DNA of 43,182 bases from Flavobacterium sp. (GTDB lineage: Bacteria > Bacteroidota > Bacteroidia > Flavobacteriales > Flavobacteriaceae): NCBI GenBank assembly GCA_030152225.1, contig JASLHL010000229.1, positions 1 through 43,182 of the forward strand, written 5' to 3'. Below are positions 7,916-16,606 of the stretch, one piece after another. Within the stretch, counting starts at the first letter, position 1. Each line of letters begins with the position of its first letter. The position numbers and the translations under genes are program-made. The notes beneath the pieces were generated by a model. It did not search any database, was not told the origin of the DNA, and saw only the letters and a list, made by a program, of their open reading frames with translations.

Positions 7916-10552
7916 ATGAAATCACAAGAAATTCGTCAGAAGTTTTTAAACTTTTTTGAAGAAAAAGGACATTTAATTGTTCCTTCAGCACCGATCGTTT
8001 TGAAAGACGATCCAACTTTAATGTTTAACAACTCTGGGATGGCCCAGTTTAAAGAATATTTTTTAGGAAACGCCACGCCGAAAAGCAAGCGTATTGCAGA
8101 TACACAAAAATGTTTACGCGTTTCTGGAAAGCACAATGACTTGGAAGACGTTGGATTTGACACCTACCACCACACCATGTTTGAGATGTTGGGGAACTGG
8201 TCTTTTGGTGATTACTTCAAAAAAGAAGCAATCGCTTGGGCTTGGGAGTTTTTAACTGAGGTTTTACAATTAGAAAAAGACCGTTTATACGTTTCTGTAT
8301 TTGAAGGAAATCCGGCGGAAAATGTACCTTTTGATCAAGAAGCTTTCGACCTTTGGAAACAGTATGTAGCCGAAGATCGCATCATCTTAGGAAATAAAAA
8401 GGACAACTTCTGGGAAATGGGAGATCAAGGACCTTGTGGACCTTGTTCTGAAATTCACATCGACTTGCGTACGGATGCTGAAAGAGCAGCAGTTTCTGGT
8501 TTCTCTTTAGTGAATGCGGATCATCCACAAGTAGTTGAAATCTGGAATAACGTATTCATGGAGTTCAACCGTAAAGCAGATGGATCGCTAGAGAAATTAC
8601 CTGCACAACACGTGGATACCGGAATGGGATTTGAACGTTTGTGCATGGCTATGCAAGGTGTAACATCAAATTACGATACAGACGTATTTACACCATTAAT
8701 CCGCAAAGTAGAGGAAATCACAGGATTAAACTATACAGATAATACCGTTCAAGGTATTAGCGAGCAACAAAACAAAATTAATATTGCCATTCGCGTTGTG
8801 GTGGACCACGTACGCGCAGTAGCTTTTGCTATTGCCGACGGACAATTGCCTTCAAACAACGGAGCTGGATATGTAATTCGCCGTATTTTACGTCGCGCTA
8901 TTCGCTATGGATTTACCTTTTTGGGAATCAAAGAACCTTTTATCTATAAATTAGTTGAGGTATTGTCTACTCAAATGGGGGCTTTCTTTCCAGAAATTGT
9001 ATCTCAAAAAAACTTGGTCGAAAATGTAATCAAGGAAGAAGAAGCTTCTTTCTTGCGTACTTTAGAGCAAGGATTGCATTTGTTGGATCAAGTAATTGAG
9101 AAAACCAATGGAAAAGTAGTAGATGGAGCTAAGGCATTTGAACTATACGATACGTTTGGATTTCCAATCGATTTGACCGCTTTAATCTTGAGAGAGAAAG
9201 GCTTAGAATTGGATGAAGCTGGATTTGAAGCAGCAATGAATGAACAGAAAACGCGTTCAAGAGCGGCATCAGAAGTTTCAACAGACGATTGGACCGTTTT
9301 AATTGGTGGCAATGTAGAACAATTCGTTGGATACGATCAATTGGAGAACCAAGTAAAAATTACGCGTTACAGAAAAGTAGACAGCAAGAAAGATGGAAAA
9401 TTATTCCAACTGGTATTAGATGCAACGCCATTCTATCCAGAAGGAGGAGGACAAGTTGGTGATTGTGGGGCTATTGTAACAGCAAATGAATCGATTGAAG
9501 TACTCGACACGAAAAAAGAGAATAATTTAATTTTACATATTGTAAGAGCATTACCTGCTAATGTGGAGGGAACTTTTACTGCTAAAGTAGATGTAGAGGC
9601 GCGTAAGCAATCGATGGCAAATCACACCGCTACACACTTACTACATCAAGCGCTACGCACCATTTTGGGTACGCACGTAGAACAAAAAGGATCTTTGGTT
9701 GCACCTACGCATTTGCGTTTTGACTTCTCGCACTTTGCTAAAGTAACAGAGGAGGAACTACAATTGGTAGAGGATTTCGTTAATCAACGCATTCACGAGC
9801 AGTTGCCCTTGATTGAAAGAAGAAGTATTCCTTTTAATCAAGCAGTAGCAGAAGGAGCTATGGCGCTTTTTGGTGAAAAATATGGGGATGAGGTCCGTGC
9901 AATCCGCTTTGGAGAGAGTATGGAGCTATGTGGAGGAACGCACGTGCAAAATACAGCAGATATCTGGCAGTTTAAAATTGTAAGTGAAGGGGCTGTTGCA
10001 GCTGGAATTCGCCGTATTGAGGCTATAACTAATCAAGCAGCAAGAGCATTTTATGCTGAGCAAGAACAGACACTAAAAGAATTAAAAGGGGTGTTGAAAA
10101 ACCCACAAGATACGTTGAAGGCCGTTGTTTCACTACAAGAGGAGAATGCGAAGCTGAAAAAACAAGTGGAGCAATTGTTGAAAGAGAAAGCGAAAAACTT
10201 AAAAGGGGAACTAAAAGGACAAATTCAAGTGATTAACGAGGTTTCCTTCTTGGCTGTCGAAGTTGATCTAGATGCAAATGGTGCGAAAGACCTAGCGTAT
10301 GAATTGGGGAATGAATATACAAATCTCTTCCTTGTTTTTGGTTCTGTTGCTAATGACAAACCCATGTTGACTTGTTATGTGTCAAAAGAAATAGTGGAAA
10401 CAAAAGGATTGAATGCTGGACAAATTGTTCGAGAATTGGGTAAATATATCCAAGGTGGTGGTGGTGGACAAGCGTTCTTCGCTACAGCAGGAGGTAAAAA
10501 TCCTGAGGGCATGAAAGAGGCAATCAGCCATGCTATTGATTATTTAAACTAA
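7916..10552 (+). CDS. alaS: Alanine--tRNA ligase
   Basis: 878 residues, a normal full length. The N-terminal catalytic domain begins [19 protein letters not shown] and contains [16 protein letters not shown], the class II motif 2 region and [19 protein letters not shown]. The editing domain carries the zinc-binding motifs HTATHLLH and CGGTH. The C-terminal oligomerisation (C-Ala) domain ends with a glycine-rich [14 protein letters not shown] motif. All expected parts are intact. It charges tRNA-Ala and hydrolyses mischarged Ser- or Gly-tRNA-Ala. It stands alone between a divergent M23 peptidase gene and its own terminator 14 bases after the stop. Confidence 0.98.
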   Translation: MKSQEIRQKFLNFFEEKGHLIVPSAPIVLKDDPTLMFNNSGMAQFKEYFLGNATPKSKRIADTQKCLRVSGKHNDLEDVGFDTYHHTMFEMLGNWSFGDYFKKEAIAWAWEFLTEVLQLEKDRLYVSVFEGNPAENVPFDQEAFDLWKQYVAEDRIILGNKKDNFWEMGDQGPCGPCSEIHIDLRTDAERAAVSGFSLVNADHPQVVEIWNNVFMEFNRKADGSLEKLPAQHVDTGMGFERLCMAMQGVTSNYDTDVFTPLIRKVEEITGLNYTDNTVQGISEQQNKINIAIRVVVDHVRAVAFAIADGQLPSNNGAGYVIRRILRRAIRYGFTFLGIKEPFIYKLVEVLSTQMGAFFPEIVSQKNLVENVIKEEEASFLRTLEQGLHLLDQVIEKTNGKVVDGAKAFELYDTFGFPIDLTALILREKGLELDEAGFEAAMNEQKTRSRAASEVSTDDWTVLIGGNVEQFVGYDQLENQVKITRYRKVDSKKDGKLFQLVLDATPFYPEGGGQVGDCGAIVTANESIEVLDTKKENNLILHIVRALPANVEGTFTAKVDVEARKQSMANHTATHLLHQALRTILGTHVEQKGSLVAPTHLRFDFSHFAKVTEEELQLVEDFVNQRIHEQLPLIERRSIPFNQAVAEGAMALFGEKYGDEVRAIRFGESMELCGGTHVQNTADIWQFKIVSEGAVAAGIRRIEAITNQAARAFYAEQEQTLKELKGVLKNPQDTLKAVVSLQEENAKLKKQVEQLLKEKAKNLKGELKGQIQVINEVSFLAVEVDLDANGAKDLAYELGNEYTNLFLVFGSVANDKPMLTCYVSKEIVETKGLNAGQIVRELGKYIQGGGGGQAFFATAGGKNPEGMKEAISHAIDYLN

Positions 10553-10565
10553 TAACCCTGACATA

Positions 10566-10595
10566 AAAGATTCCTATTCGTAGGAATCTTTTTTT
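10566..10595 (+). terminator. Intrinsic terminator of alaS (UUCG loop)
   Basis: An 11-bp stem pairs AAAGATTCCTA (10566-10576) with TAGGAATCTTT (10581-10591) around a TTCG tetraloop, followed by more T. Confidence 0.85.
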
Positions 10596-10612
10596 CTTAA
10601 TTGCTATTGCTT

Positions 10613-11569
10613 ATGAATTTTAGTACCGTTGTTCCTTTGTCGTATACAGGTAGAAAGATCACGTATGAAGATAAAATTTTATGCTTAGGATCTTGTTTTG
10701 CCGTGAACATAGGAGAAAAATTTAAGATGTATCAGTTCCAACAAACAGTTAATCCTTTTGGTATTTTATTTCATCCCAAAGCGATTGAAAAATTGATTGA
10801 ATATGCTGTTAAAGGATATGTGTTTACTGCTTCAGATGTTTTTGAACACCAAGAAATATGGAGCTCTTTTGTAGCGCATTCCGATCTGAATGAATTGGAA
10901 CAAGAGGATATTGTTACGAAACTAAATGTCAAACTGTTTGATTTGCAAGTAGCTTTGCGAGAAAGTGCGTTTATTACCCTTACATTTGGTACGGCTTGGG
11001 TATATGAATTAAAAGAAACAGGAGAGCTTGTTGCCAATTGTCACAAAATACCCAATACCCAATTTACTAAGCGTTTACTTTCCTATGACGAGGTTGCGAA
11101 GAGTTACCACACTATATTGACATTGATTCGCAGTATCAATAATGATGCACAAGTGTTGTGTTCTATTTCGCCTGTACGTCATATCAAAGATGGTTTTGTG
11201 GAGAATCAACGCAGTAAGAGTATTTTACATGCAGCCTTACACGAGACATTAGAGGTACTAGAAGATACGAAAATGTACTATATTCCCGTTTATGAAATAT
11301 TGATGGATGAATTGCGCGACTACCGTTTCTATACAGAAGATTTAATTCACCCCAATGCGATGGCAATTCAGTATATTTGGGAACGATTTGTTAATCAGTA
11401 TGTTGATGAAGAAATGTATGGCGTGATGAAAAAAGTAGAGGAGGTACAGAAAGGACTCAATCACCGTCCTTTTAACCCAACAGCTGAGCAACATCTCAAG
11501 TTCTTAGATACGTTGATTGAAAAAATTGACGATTTATTAGAACGTTATCCTTTTATGAGTTTTAGATAA
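10613..11569 (+). CDS. GSCFA domain-containing protein
   Basis: 318 residues from ATG 10613. An in-frame TTG at 10601 would add four residues but the ATG is the better start. The family's name motif, GSCFA, is at residues 26-30 in KILCLGSCFAVNIGEKF. It is followed by VNPFGILFHP and later by LTFGTAWVYE, SISPVRHI, and a C-terminal FYTEDLIHPNAMAIQYIW segment. GSCFA resembles SGNH/GDSL hydrolases, with the GSC region in the position of the nucleophile block and the late D/H (DLIHPN) in that of the catalytic Asp-His. A hydrolase or esterase role is thus an inference from fold similarity; no substrate is known. There is no signal peptide. The DUF4230 gene follows after 12 bases and is probably in the same operon. 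Confidence 0.88.
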   Translation: MNFSTVVPLSYTGRKITYEDKILCLGSCFAVNIGEKFKMYQFQQTVNPFGILFHPKAIEKLIEYAVKGYVFTASDVFEHQEIWSSFVAHSDLNELEQEDIVTKLNVKLFDLQVALRESAFITLTFGTAWVYELKETGELVANCHKIPNTQFTKRLLSYDEVAKSYHTILTLIRSINNDAQVLCSISPVRHIKDGFVENQRSKSILHAALHETLEVLEDTKMYYIPVYEILMDELRDYRFYTEDLIHPNAMAIQYIWERFVNQYVDEEMYGVMKKVEEVQKGLNHRPFNPTAEQHLKFLDTLIEKIDDLLERYPFMSFR

Positions 11570-11581
11570 TACAAGTAGGCT

Positions 11582-12214
11582 ATGAGGCAAGTATTCAAGG
11601 TTGTATTTTTATTTTTTATCGTGCTATTCTTCATGTTTATGGGGGTAGTGGTCTATCAGTATATCGCTGGTAAATCAACAAGTAAGATCGAATATAATTC
11701 GGATTTGATTCAAGAGCAACTGAAGAATGTTAGTAAATTAATAGTAACGGAAGCAAATTATACCCAAGTGATGACGTATGAAGATCAACAGAAATATTTG
11801 TTGAATCTCGTTTCCTTTACTAAAAAAGCGGTTGTTATTGTCAATGCAAAGGCAACAGTTGAATACGATCTTTCTCAATTACAGTACCAAATTGACGAAG
11901 AGCACAAGGTGGTTCAATTACTGCATATTCCAGAACCCGAAGTACACATCTATCCAGATTATAAATTGTACGATGTAGAAACGAGTACATTTAATCCCTT
12001 TACAGGTTCTGATTACAATAAGATTAACGCTAAGATTAAAGAGGATTTACAGCGTAAGATTGAGCAATCGAGTTTAAAGTCAAATGCTGAAAATCGCTTG
12101 ACCAGTGAATTGGGTAAATTATTGGTTGTGACCAATATGATGGGATGGCGATTGGAGTATCAAGGAAATACCATAAAAAAAGAAAGTGACTTATCAGCCA
12201 CTTTCCTTCCTTAA
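11582..12214 (+). CDS. DUF4230 domain-containing membrane protein
   Basis: 210 residues. One N-terminal membrane helix (about 5-27) is followed by an extracytoplasmic domain resembling DUF4230: LIVTEANYTQVMTYED, then KKAVVIVNAKATVEYDLSQL, then VVQLLHIPEPEVHIYPDYKL. The function is unknown for the family. The gene is downstream of the GSCFA gene by 12 bases and probably shares its transcript. Its last codons carry an inverted repeat that acts as a terminator for the convergent hydroxylase gene, so the 3' end of this coding region is under two constraints. Confidence 0.75.
   Translation: MRQVFKVVFLFFIVLFFMFMGVVVYQYIAGKSTSKIEYNSDLIQEQLKNVSKLIVTEANYTQVMTYEDQQKYLLNLVSFTKKAVVIVNAKATVEYDLSQLQYQIDEEHKVVQLLHIPEPEVHIYPDYKLYDVETSTFNPFTGSDYNKINAKIKEDLQRKIEQSSLKSNAENRLTSELGKLLVVTNMMGWRLEYQGNTIKKESDLSATFLP
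12175..12205 (-). terminator. Minus-strand terminator lying inside the 3' end of the DUF4230 gene
   Basis: Read on the minus strand, GAAAGTG (complement of 12199-12205) pairs with CACTTTC (complement of 12182-12188) around a 10-base loop and is followed by seven T (complement of 12175-12181). It ends the aromatic amino acid hydroxylase transcript. It lies wholly within the convergent DUF4230 coding region, whose stop codon is at 12212-12214. On the plus strand a weaker T-rich stretch follows, so partial termination both ways is possible. Confidence 0.65.
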
Positions 12215-12230
12215 TTCTTTTTATATTTTT

Positions 12231-13988
12231 TTACGCTTGTTCGATAATGCTTACTCCATCAACGATTAAGTGAGCTACTTTTGGTCGTTCTACTTTTAGT
12301 TGCTCTAAGCGGTGCATGGCTTTTTGAAAAAGCGTTTGGTCCTTATTCTTTTTTGCTAGTTCTAAAATTTCAACCGTCAACAACCAATCGGTTGGGTAGG
12401 ATTGAATTAAAGTTTCAAGTGTAGCATTTAAATCAATAGCTTTGTTTTCTTCGCGCATCTGGCGAACGGCCTGATAGATTCCCTCTAATTTTATGCGATT
12501 TTCATCTCTTTTCGCTTTAATTGTTTTTGATGAGGGAACGTGATTCACTAAATCGAAGCTTTTGTAATCCGCAGGTCCAGAGAAAGCAGAAATAACGTCT
12601 GCCCCTACAGCCATGTCATAAGTTCCCCATTCCGGTTGGAAGAGTACGGTATCCTTATGCTTTACTGTACAGTCTTTAAAGCTGATTAAGATAATTTTTC
12701 CATGAATGTTTCGAATACCAGTGATATTCGTTCCCGAAACCGTAATATCTCCTTCAAATTCCAAAGTAACAGGTAGTCCTTCAAATAAATTGTACGCTTT
12801 TAAATCACGTGGACTCATGTCTTCAATGGCTAGGTTGATGCCTTTTAAACGACCTAGTGCTGTACCAAAACCATGTGGATGTGTTTCTGTGCCGTGTCCA
12901 ACTAGTTCCTTTTCTCTGTAGCACAAAGCTGTAGCTCCTGTTGTTTGTACATACACCGGTTTTCCTTCGTGTTCAATTACATTTGTAAAGTGTCCTGAAA
13001 TCTGGATGCCCGTATTGAGTTCTATTGTTCCCAGTGCTTTAGACTCGATTAATTTTTGAATTCCTTCAAGTCCGCCTTTGCGTAAAGCCATTTTGTTGGC
13101 GAAATTTTCCAATACTTCACTTAAGTAAGCAAAATCGGGTGTTACATAGAGTTGAGGTTGTGGTTTGGTAATATCAAAACCTTGTGTGGCTGCTTCAATA
13201 GTATAAGGGAGCTTTTCAACGTTGTCTGTCATACACCATGCACTTTCTCCAATAGAAGAGAGTAAACCAGCACCATAGATCTTTGGATTGTCAACTGTAC
13301 CAATTAATCCGTACTCGACAGTCCACCAGTGTAAATTTCGAATTAATGCCATTTCAGATGGAGCAGTTGTAATCGCTTGTAGGCGATCTACTTCGTCTTC
13401 TGCTTTTTTGATATCCGCAGCGTCAACATCTTCTGCTTCTTTTAAAATAGAAAGTAGACGGATTGCTTCGTATATTTCGTAATCGTGAGCAGAAGAAATG
13501 GCTTTACAACCAATTTCACCGAATCGTCTGAGGTATTCTGCGTATTCTGGGTTGGCAATAATAGGGGCATGTCCAGCACCTTCGTGAATAATGTCTGGTG
13601 CAGGAGTGTATTCAATATTTTCTAATTGTCTAATGTCAGAGGCAATAACAAGTACCTTGTAGGCTTGGAATTCCATAAAAGCATTGGGAGGAATAAAACC
13701 ATCTACTGCCACGGCAGCCCAACCAATTTCTTTTAGAATTCGATTCATTCCGTACATACTTGGTATAGATTCAATCGAGATTCCAGTCTTGTTTAATCCT
13801 TCTAAATAGGTGTCATGTGCTACTTTCGATAAATAATCGACGTTTTTTCGCATTACATAGCGCCATACCGCTTGGTTAATTGGCGTATAGTCCTCATAGT
13901 CTTGAGGCTTAATAAACTGCTTTAAATGTGGCGGTAATCGATCTATTAATTCGTTGCTTTCGTATTCTTTTGCGTCCATAGTATTCAA
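12231..13988 (-). CDS. Aromatic amino acid hydroxylase (phenylalanine 4-monooxygenase family), long form
   Basis: 585 residues. The N-terminal half is a biopterin-dependent aromatic amino acid hydroxylase. The iron-binding 2-His-1-Glu set is visible as H135 and H140 in PDIIHEGAGHAPII and E225 in HWWTVEYGLIG, with the SIGESAWCM segment after it. Enzymes of this fold convert phenylalanine to tyrosine (or act on related substrates) using tetrahydropterin, iron and oxygen. Simple bacterial phenylalanine hydroxylases are about 260-300 residues; here roughly 280 further residues follow the catalytic part. I do not recognise a named domain there, although this long form is known from Bacteroidota. 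The metal-binding sequence HEGAGH differs from the commoner HELLGH. No pterin-recycling genes are adjacent. It is transcribed alone. Confidence 0.85.
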   Translation of the reverse strand: MNTMDAKEYESNELIDRLPPHLKQFIKPQDYEDYTPINQAVWRYVMRKNVDYLSKVAHDTYLEGLNKTGISIESIPSMYGMNRILKEIGWAAVAVDGFIPPNAFMEFQAYKVLVIASDIRQLENIEYTPAPDIIHEGAGHAPIIANPEYAEYLRRFGEIGCKAISSAHDYEIYEAIRLLSILKEAEDVDAADIKKAEDEVDRLQAITTAPSEMALIRNLHWWTVEYGLIGTVDNPKIYGAGLLSSIGESAWCMTDNVEKLPYTIEAATQGFDITKPQPQLYVTPDFAYLSEVLENFANKMALRKGGLEGIQKLIESKALGTIELNTGIQISGHFTNVIEHEGKPVYVQTTGATALCYREKELVGHGTETHPHGFGTALGRLKGINLAIEDMSPRDLKAYNLFEGLPVTLEFEGDITVSGTNITGIRNIHGKIILISFKDCTVKHKDTVLFQPEWGTYDMAVGADVISAFSGPADYKSFDLVNHVPSSKTIKAKRDENRIKLEGIYQAVRQMREENKAIDLNATLETLIQSYPTDWLLTVEILELAKKNKDQTLFQKAMHRLEQLKVERPKVAHLIVDGVSIIEQA

Positions 13989-14324
13989 ATAGTAGTTTGG
14001 TTGCGGTAAATATAAGGAAAAAGATGAATGTATTAAAAGCCCTTATTTTTTAGCTAGACGCATGAAGAATAATGAAATCTAAGTTGAAGATAAGGTTTCT
14101 GAAAATGTTAAAATATCTTTTTGGTGCTTTAGTAGTTAAAGATTGTTACATATTTTATTTATTTAGTTAAATATTTTAGTCATTTAATAGGTATATTATA
14201 TAAGATTTATTTTTTAGCGTAGATTCTTTAGGAACATTAAAGATAATATTAACTATTTTTTTTTTTAGTTTCAAAAATGTTTTTATATTGCAACACAATT
14301 ATTAACTAATTAAAGCAAATATTT
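13989..14324. other. AT-rich divergent intergenic region
   Basis: This 336-base region holds the divergent promoters of the hydroxylase (minus) and the Ig-repeat lipoprotein (plus). It is very AT-rich, with a run of nine or more T near 14257. The plus-strand sequence TATATTGC near 14284-14291 resembles, but does not match, the TAnnTTTG element and would give the lipoprotein gene a short leader. No open frame, RNA gene or repeat was seen. Confidence 0.5.
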
Positions 14325-15713
14325 ATGAAAAAATTATTTATGTTTTTGGCTGTAGCGGGCTTAGCTACATTCGGAGCTTCTTGTAGCAGTAGCGACGATA
14401 ATGCACCAGAACAAAAGCAATTGACTCTTTCGTCTGATGCAAAAGACAATACAGTAGTTGAAGGAACTACAGTTAAGTTCTCTGCTAAAGTTGATGGTAA
14501 AGAAGAGGCAGGAGCTGAATTCTACGTAAACGATACTAAAGTTTCAAATCCTTACAAATTTGATACGGAAGGATCGTACAAAGTAGTAGCTAAAAAAGAC
14601 AAGTTCAAGCCTAGTGCTGTTATGACAATTACAGTTACTAAAGATGGACAACCACCAGTAGAAAAAAGAACATTAGTTTTAACAGCTGATAAAGAAGCAG
14701 TATTCGTTGGAGGTAAAGTTAAATTTACTGTTAAGGATGATCTAGGTGCAGCAGTAGCTGGTTTTAAAATTAAACAAGTAGGTGGTGCTGAAATCACAGG
14801 AGACGAGTGGACAGCTACAGCTGCTGGAGATTTCAAATTCGTTGCTTCTAAAGACAATTATGAAGGAAGTAATGAAGTATCTGTTGCTGTAACAGTTGAT
14901 CCAAACGCTTTAGTATTAGCTCTTGTGACTAATCCTGATGAAGTTTTTGCTGGAAGCGCAATGACTGTGTCTTTGAAAGATGCAAGTGGTGCTAAAGTTG
15001 CTGAGGCTGAGTTATTCTTAAACGGAACTGCAACTGGAATTAAATCAAATGCAGAAGGATTATACGTAATTACACCAAATATTGCTGGTGATTACGACTT
15101 ACAAGCTAAAAAAGGAAATTCTGTTAGTAACAGTCTTTTAGTAATTGTTAATGAAGCTCCACTACCTGATACTGAAATTGATGGAACTTTTGTATATAAA
15201 GGAGCTACAACTAATGTAGAAGAAGGTGCTATCCTTTTAGATGGTATATATTATACTAATGACGCTAGAACTGAAGTAGAGGCAGTTTGGAATTTAGTTG
15301 CAGTTGGAGATGATGGTAAAGTAAGTATAGTAATATTCTCTACTCCTGCTTCAGGAAATGAGGAGGACGGATATGCTCCAGCTCTACCAACTCCTACTAA
15401 TGCATCTATTGATATAGTTGCTGTTGTTGATGCACAAACTGGAGAACCATTAGATACTGCAGAAGAAGGAACATTATCTTTTGGAGCAACTCCTAACGAG
15501 AATGGTACTGTTTTCACAGGAATTGTTACTGCAGGTGCTACATTAGGAGGACAACCGTTTACTCTTAATTTAGATGGTGATTTAATCTTCGGACGTACAC
15601 AAAGAAGTGAAGGATTCGCTGCATCTAAAAAATCACTTACTTCTAAAGCTTCTAAAGCTAAAGGAGTTAAAAGAGGATTTAACTTAGCTAAAATCGCTAA
15701 ATCAGTTAGATAA
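14325..15713 (+). CDS. Surface or periplasmic lipoprotein with three Ig-like repeats and a basic tail
   Basis: 462 residues. It has a lipoprotein signal peptide with the lipobox ending at C20 (FGASC), followed by SSSDD. Three beta-sandwich repeats of roughly 75-85 residues follow, each with an ATADKEAVFVGGKVKF-like opening and a KxVASKDNY-like end, at about 31-107, 113-190 and 193-275. A distinct region follows at about 280-420, rich in beta strands and acidic residues. The last 40 residues are strikingly basic (many SKAS/KAK units) and unlike the acidic body. Lipoproteins with SSxDD after the cysteine are often surface-exposed in Bacteroidota, so this may face outward. The function is unknown; adhesion or ligand binding is only a guess. 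It is a single-gene transcript closed by a strong terminator. Confidence 0.8.
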   Translation: MKKLFMFLAVAGLATFGASCSSSDDNAPEQKQLTLSSDAKDNTVVEGTTVKFSAKVDGKEEAGAEFYVNDTKVSNPYKFDTEGSYKVVAKKDKFKPSAVMTITVTKDGQPPVEKRTLVLTADKEAVFVGGKVKFTVKDDLGAAVAGFKIKQVGGAEITGDEWTATAAGDFKFVASKDNYEGSNEVSVAVTVDPNALVLALVTNPDEVFAGSAMTVSLKDASGAKVAEAELFLNGTATGIKSNAEGLYVITPNIAGDYDLQAKKGNSVSNSLLVIVNEAPLPDTEIDGTFVYKGATTNVEEGAILLDGIYYTNDARTEVEAVWNLVAVGDDGKVSIVIFSTPASGNEEDGYAPALPTPTNASIDIVAVVDAQTGEPLDTAEEGTLSFGATPNENGTVFTGIVTAGATLGGQPFTLNLDGDLIFGRTQRSEGFAASKKSLTSKASKAKGVKRGFNLAKIAKSVR

Positions 15714-15767
15714 TTAAAGAAAGAGTTTATAACTTTTTAGTTAGTAAATGAATTTCATTAGTAATAG

Positions 15768-15801
15768 AATGAGTCTGATTTATATCAGACTCATTTTTTT
15801 T
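15768..15801 (+). terminator. Intrinsic terminator of the Ig-repeat lipoprotein gene
   Basis: A 12-bp perfect stem pairs AATGAGTCTGAT (15768-15779) with ATCAGACTCATT (15784-15795) around the loop TTAT, followed by six more T. Confidence 0.88.
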
Positions 15802-15964
15802 GCCTGCATTCGTTTTGGATTTTAGAATTAGACCTGATTCGCTTATTGTTAGGTTTGTTTTTAGGTAAAAGTATCTAGGACAAAATAAAGATCAAGTTTT
15901 CTAAAATGCTAAGTAGTATGAATATATGTTTTTATCATAGAGAAAGAGTATAGGTAAGTGCTAT

Positions 15965-16002
15965 AAAAAAAGACCGTAGTGAACTTCACTACGGTCTTTT
16001 TT
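15965..16002. terminator. Bidirectional intrinsic terminator
   Basis: A near-perfect palindrome: AGACCGTAGTGAA (15971-15983) pairs with TTCACTACGGTCT (15985-15997) about one central base. It is flanked by an A-run on the left and a T-run on the right. It terminates the minus-strand DUF4136 gene and would also stop any plus-strand transcript entering from the left. Confidence 0.85.
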
Positions 16003-16025
16003 ATGCTTACGAATTGGTTTTTATC

Positions 16026-16586
16026 CTACTTCTTCACCTCAGGTGGATATGTACTCAATATCTTTTGAACGAAGTTTTGAATCTTAGCCTCTTTCTTTTC
16101 TGGTGTGTTGGCATTGTCAATATAGCCTGTTCCAATTCCTTGCCAGATTAAAGCTTTCTTGTTCGTATCGATGAAATCAATATATAATTTCCCTTCAATT
16201 GACGTTGATACTGTAGTTGTAGGTGCTCCATAGTAAGGCGCATATCCCCAACCATAGTAGCCGTATCTCGAGTAGAAGTAGTCGTTATTTGTTGTAACAT
16301 TTACTTGCTGTTGTGATTTAGTGAAGATGTTCACTAATAGTTGAGGGTGGCTATCCGTTTTAGTAAAACCTTTCGCAGCCATCTCTTGGTCAATTGCATT
16401 GAGAATGCGTTTCTTGTCTAAATCATTTAATTTGACGTTGTCAATCCCCTCTTTAAAAAAAGCATAGGTTTGATACGATTCAAAAGCGGTGTTTTTGTCG
16501 TAATCAGCAGAAACACGCACACTACTACAAGAGGCTGAAAATACAGTGACAGCCGCAAGAATCAGAAATTTTGATACAGTTTTCAT
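16026..16586 (-). CDS. DUF4136 domain-containing lipoprotein
   Basis: 186 residues. It has a lipoprotein signal with the lipobox cysteine at C20 (FSASC), followed by SSVRVSADYD. The body matches DUF4136: KNTAFESYQTYAFFKEG, then the helix KKRILNAIDQEMAAKGF, a tyrosine/glycine-rich stretch (YFYSRYGYYGWGYAPYYG), and a final strand LYIDFIDTNKKALIWQGIG. It is probably anchored in the outer membrane facing the periplasm. The function of the family is unknown. It lies 20 bases downstream of hutU on the same strand and may be co-transcribed with it, though a functional link is not evident. Confidence 0.85.
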   Translation of the reverse strand: MKTVSKFLILAAVTVFSASCSSVRVSADYDKNTAFESYQTYAFFKEGIDNVKLNDLDKKRILNAIDQEMAAKGFTKTDSHPQLLVNIFTKSQQQVNVTTNNDYFYSRYGYYGWGYAPYYGAPTTTVSTSIEGKLYIDFIDTNKKALIWQGIGTGYIDNANTPEKKEAKIQNFVQKILSTYPPEVKK

Positions 16587-16606
16587 CGCTTACTATTTTT
16601 TGTGAA

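Larger units (their letters stand above)
15714..16025. other. Intergenic region with two terminators and a possible small transcript
   Basis: This 312-base gap holds the lipoprotein terminator (15768-15801) and a bidirectional hairpin (15965-16002). Between them there is no open frame. A TAGGTTTG element on the plus strand at 15850-15857 could start a short transcript ending at the second hairpin, but no -33 element accompanies it. Confidence 0.45.

Noticed and set aside
10601..10612. TTG start for the GSCFA gene
   Set aside because: It lies just after the alaS terminator and adds only four residues; the ATG at 10613 is the usual family start.
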